Of a stretch of DNA of 16,685 nt, positions 14,569 through 16,685 are shown one piece after another. The notes beneath the pieces were generated by a model. That model saw only the letters and a list, made by a program, of their open reading frames with translations, was not told the DNA's origin and made no database searches. The DNA comes from Treponema sp. GTDB lineage: Bacteria > Spirochaetota > Spirochaetia > Treponematales > Breznakiellaceae. The first letter of the stretch is position 1, and each line of letters begins with the position of its first letter. The DNA is taken from assembly GCA_031268245.1 (NCBI GenBank), contig JAIRXN010000066.1, positions 1 to 16,685 on the forward strand, written 5' to 3'. The translations under genes were made by a program, and so were the position numbers.

Positions 14569-15584
14569 TGAAAAGCGCCTTCGGAAGCTTTTTTCACTTC
14601 CTCAAGTTCCCTATCCCCAATCCAATAGTGGGTCACAAAACGGAAGAGGCCGTTTTCGGGGCTGGCGATCAGGATCCCTTTGTCCCTGAAGAAATTTACG
14701 ATGTGGGCGGCCTTTTTCTCCTCCGCGGCAGGGGCATAGCTGAAGAACACCATGTTGATGTCCCCCTTTTGCACGCTGACGCCGGAAATCCCCGATAAAA
14801 AATCTTCAAGTTGCCGGGCCCGTTCATGATCCTCCGCCAGACAGCCGGTCTGTTCGTTAAGGGCAACGATCCCCGCCGCCGCAAGAATCCCGGCCTGCCT
14901 CATGCCGCCGCCCATGATCTTCCGCTTCATCCTTGCCGATGCGATGAAGTCCTTGGGGCCCGCAAGAAGGGAACCCGCCGGCGCGCACAGGCCCTTGGAG
15001 AGGCAGAACATCACCGAGTCCGCCCGGCGGGCAATATCCGCCGCTTCGGTCTTGAGCGCGACGGCCGCATTGAAGATCCGGGCCCCGTCCAGATGAATGG
15101 GAAGCCTCCATGAATCGGCAATACGCCGCGTCTCGTCCATAGCCGCCGGCGGGAGCGCCTTCCCCAGAGAATGGGCATTTTCAAGGCAGATAAGCGACGT
15201 TGCAGGCGCATGAAGATCCTGCCTGCGGAGCCGTTTTTCGATTTCCCTGCCGGGGAGAATGCCGTCCGGAGCGGAAAGGGGCCTGGTCTGTACCCCGGCA
15301 ATCACCGAGGCCGCCCCCGCCTCGTGCTGAATGATGTGGCATTCATCCCCAAGGATCACCTCGGTTCCCCGCGTACACCAACTGAACAGGGCCAACTGGT
15401 TCCCAAAGGTTCCGGAAGGCACAAAAAGGGAGGCCTCCTTAGCCAAAAGTTCCGCGCCCAGCTTTTCCAGACGATTCATGGTCGGATCATCGCCGTAGAC
15501 ATCATCTCCAACTTCCGCTTCCGCCATGGCTTTCCGCATCGCGGGAGTCGGCCCGGTAACCGTATCGCTTCTCAAGTCTATCAT
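14565..15584 (-). CDS. ltaE: Low-specificity L-threonine aldolase
   Basis: PLP enzyme that splits L-threonine or L-allo-threonine to glycine and acetaldehyde, and may act on other beta-hydroxy amino acids. Fold-type I markers: start MIDLRSDTVTGPT, GDDVYGDDPT (26-35), FVPSGTFGNQLA (54-65), the ring-stacking His in ECHIIQHEAGA (His83/His86), HLDGARIFNAAV (164-175, PLP-binding Asp166 and Arg169), and the Schiff-base lysine Lys197 in CLSKGLCAPAGS. The 339-residue length is normal. The ATG at 15584 overlaps the corA stop (ATGA) and has AGGTG upstream; the open frame to 15698 adds 38 residues that fall inside corA. Its stop overlaps the M24 peptidase start. Confidence 0.94.
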   Translation of the reverse strand: MIDLRSDTVTGPTPAMRKAMAEAEVGDDVYGDDPTMNRLEKLGAELLAKEASLFVPSGTFGNQLALFSWCTRGTEVILGDECHIIQHEAGAASVIAGVQTRPLSAPDGILPGREIEKRLRRQDLHAPATSLICLENAHSLGKALPPAAMDETRRIADSWRLPIHLDGARIFNAAVALKTEAADIARRADSVMFCLSKGLCAPAGSLLAGPKDFIASARMKRKIMGGGMRQAGILAAAGIVALNEQTGCLAEDHERARQLEDFLSGISGVSVQKGDINMVFFSYAPAAEEKKAAHIVNFFRDKGILIASPENGLFRFVTHYWIGDRELEEVKKASEGAFQ

Positions 15585-16552
15585 TTCCGTTTTTTCACCT
15601 TTCTTTTCTGCCGGACGGCCTGCTTTACCTGCCGTTCCCCGTTGAGGAACACGGCTCCAAGGGCGGCGGCCGCAAGGCTGATTATGATTATCATCCATCC
15701 TATCCCGGGTTCCTCATTAAAGGGAAGCGCCACATTCATGCCGAATAAACTGTAGATAAGAGTAGGGATCATGAGCACGATGGAAACTACCGTGAGCCGC
15801 TTCATGACAATGTTGAGGTTGTTGGAGATAACACTGGCAAAGGCATCCATGGTTCCCGTCAATATAGAAGAATAGACGTTTGCCATCTCTATTGCCTGAC
15901 GGTTTTCGATTACCACATCCTCCAGCAGCTCCTTTTCGTCTTCCTTGAAGCGGATCAGGGAACTCTTCTGCAGCTTTTCCAGGAGCAATTCGTTGCTCTT
16001 GATGCTGGTAGTAAAGAAAACGAGGGACTTCTGGATGGAAAGAAGCTGGATAAGTTCATTGTTTTTGATGGAACGCTGCAGTTCGTTCTTGATGAGATTG
16101 GTACGCTTGTTGAGTTCCTTGAGGTACTTGAGGAAGGTAAAGGCAAAGCGGCCCAGAAGATTGAGAACAAAGGCGCTTTTATTCTTGATACTGAAACCGC
16201 GGACACGATTCTTGACGATATCGTCCAGGGCTTCGCTTGAACTCTGGCAGATGGTAACAATCCTTTCGGAAAAAAGAATGATGCCCAGAGGCTGGGTATA
16301 GAAGACCACTTCGGCTTTTTCGTCGCTTACCGGCAGACGGACAATGAGGGCTGTATATTCATCTTCCTTTTCCAAACGGGCCTGCTCGTCTGCATCCATG
16401 ATGTCGGTAAGAAGTTCAGGGGCGATCCTGAATTCCGTTTCAAGCCGTTCAATGTCTTCCTTGTCTACGTTGCGGGCATCGATCCAGCAGTTTTTGCTCA
16501 CCGCATCGGTCTCGACAAAGCCTTTTTCATCCTGCATGCGGATTTTTATCAT
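15581..16552 (-). CDS. corA: CorA-family magnesium/divalent cation transporter
   Basis: Pentameric inner-membrane Mg2+ channel. The 323-residue chain has a large soluble N-terminal domain, a long charged helix (about 130-245), then two membrane segments (about 252-270 and 284-303). The signature GMN is at 271-273, in YSLFGMNVALPF right after the first membrane segment, with the short acidic loop NEEPG that CorA proteins place at the pore mouth. PLGIILFSERIVTI (88-101) is typical of the bacterial subclass in Firmicutes and spirochaetes. The C-terminus is a strongly basic tail (308-323). The ATG at 16552 has a strong AGGAGG 6 bases upstream. First gene of the right-hand run. Mg2+ is the expected substrate, but Co2+ or other ions cannot be excluded. 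Confidence 0.93.
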   Translation of the reverse strand: MIKIRMQDEKGFVETDAVSKNCWIDARNVDKEDIERLETEFRIAPELLTDIMDADEQARLEKEDEYTALIVRLPVSDEKAEVVFYTQPLGIILFSERIVTICQSSSEALDDIVKNRVRGFSIKNKSAFVLNLLGRFAFTFLKYLKELNKRTNLIKNELQRSIKNNELIQLLSIQKSLVFFTTSIKSNELLLEKLQKSSLIRFKEDEKELLEDVVIENRQAIEMANVYSSILTGTMDAFASVISNNLNIVMKRLTVVSIVLMIPTLIYSLFGMNVALPFNEEPGIGWMIIIISLAAAALGAVFLNGERQVKQAVRQKRKVKKRK

Positions 16553-16685
16553 GGGAATCCTCCTGTGAACGGCCAGCCCGGACCCGGTTCAAGGATTCGC
16601 CACGTCCCTTCTAAACCGGAAATGCCGCCGTTCCGTTTTTTCTGCGGGTTATACTACCCCCGCCGTCCGAATCGGACATGGCATT
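16553..16685. other. Region upstream of corA
   Basis: These 133 bases hold no gene in either direction that I can support. A strong Shine-Dalgarno (AGGAGG, minus strand) lies near 16559-16564. TATAAC around 16647-16652 on the minus strand could be a -10 box, but no well-spaced -35 is visible. Confidence 0.4.
16665..16677. repeat. 13-base palindrome upstream of corA
   Basis: GTCCGA-A-TCGGAC is a perfect 6-1-6 inverted repeat about 113 bases upstream of the corA start codon, and 12 bases upstream of a possible -10 box. It could be a dimeric-regulator site or the stem of a small hairpin; nothing here tells which. Confidence 0.4.

Noticed and set aside
15585..15698. N-terminal extension of threonine aldolase within corA
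   Set aside because: The family begins at MIDLRSDTVT; the additional 38 residues overlap corA and the ATG at 15584 has its own binding site.
16617..16641. Plus-strand CGGAA/TTCCG hairpin followed by six T's as a terminator
   Set aside because: The stem is only 5 bp with a 9-base loop, and the only upstream DNA is antisense to corA.
1..16685. CRISPR arrays, insertion sequences, phage genes, toxin-antitoxin pairs, tRNA or rRNA genes
   Set aside because: No spaced direct repeats, transposase, integrase or RNA-gene sequence was found; the window is filled with housekeeping genes.

Overview
This window is a stretch of housekeeping chromosome from a bacterium of roughly 50% G+C. Protein style and the gene set (PyrBI-type aspartate transcarbamoylase, a UxaE-like epimerase, a divergent dicarboxylate-symporter relative, hairpin-rich spacer DNA) suggest a spirochaete of the Treponema type. 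That assignment is inference: there is no rRNA or other taxonomic marker here. I see no phage, insertion sequence, CRISPR array, tRNA or rRNA.

Layout: thirteen of the fourteen genes lie on the minus strand and are read from right to left. The first group runs from about 16.55 kb down to 6.0 kb: a CorA-type Mg2+ transporter, low-specificity threonine aldolase, an M24 metallopeptidase, a divergent SDF-family transporter, Tex, RsmG (16S rRNA m7G methyltransferase), a UxaE-family tagaturonate epimerase, and PurH. Spacing is tight. Four-base ATGA overlaps join corA/ltaE, ltaE/M24, rsmG/uxaE and uxaE/purH, and the other gaps are 8 to 49 bases. A spacer of 245 bases between purH and pyrB holds a run of inverted repeats.

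The second group, from 5.76 kb to 0.37 kb, is a pyrimidine operon in the order pyrB-pyrI-pyrC-pyrF-pyrK-pyrD, with gaps of 1 to 12 bases or short overlaps. A converging pyrE, cut by the left edge of the window, faces it. Together these genes cover every step from carbamoyl phosphate to UMP: PyrBI, PyrC, PyrD with PyrK (a class 1B, NAD-linked dihydroorotate dehydrogenase), PyrE and PyrF. Carbamoyl-phosphate synthase is not in the window. PurH adds the last two steps to IMP, so the region joins purine and pyrimidine synthesis.

The most interesting non-coding part is the purH-pyrB spacer. It has six consecutive hairpins, three of them sharing an AAAACT/AGTTTT core that could pair in more than one way, and a small hairpin that displays the pyrB ribosome binding site right against the start codon. 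This could be a leader-type control region for the pyr operon or a local hairpin-repeat cluster; the sequence alone does not decide. No gene cluster here looks like an undescribed biological system.
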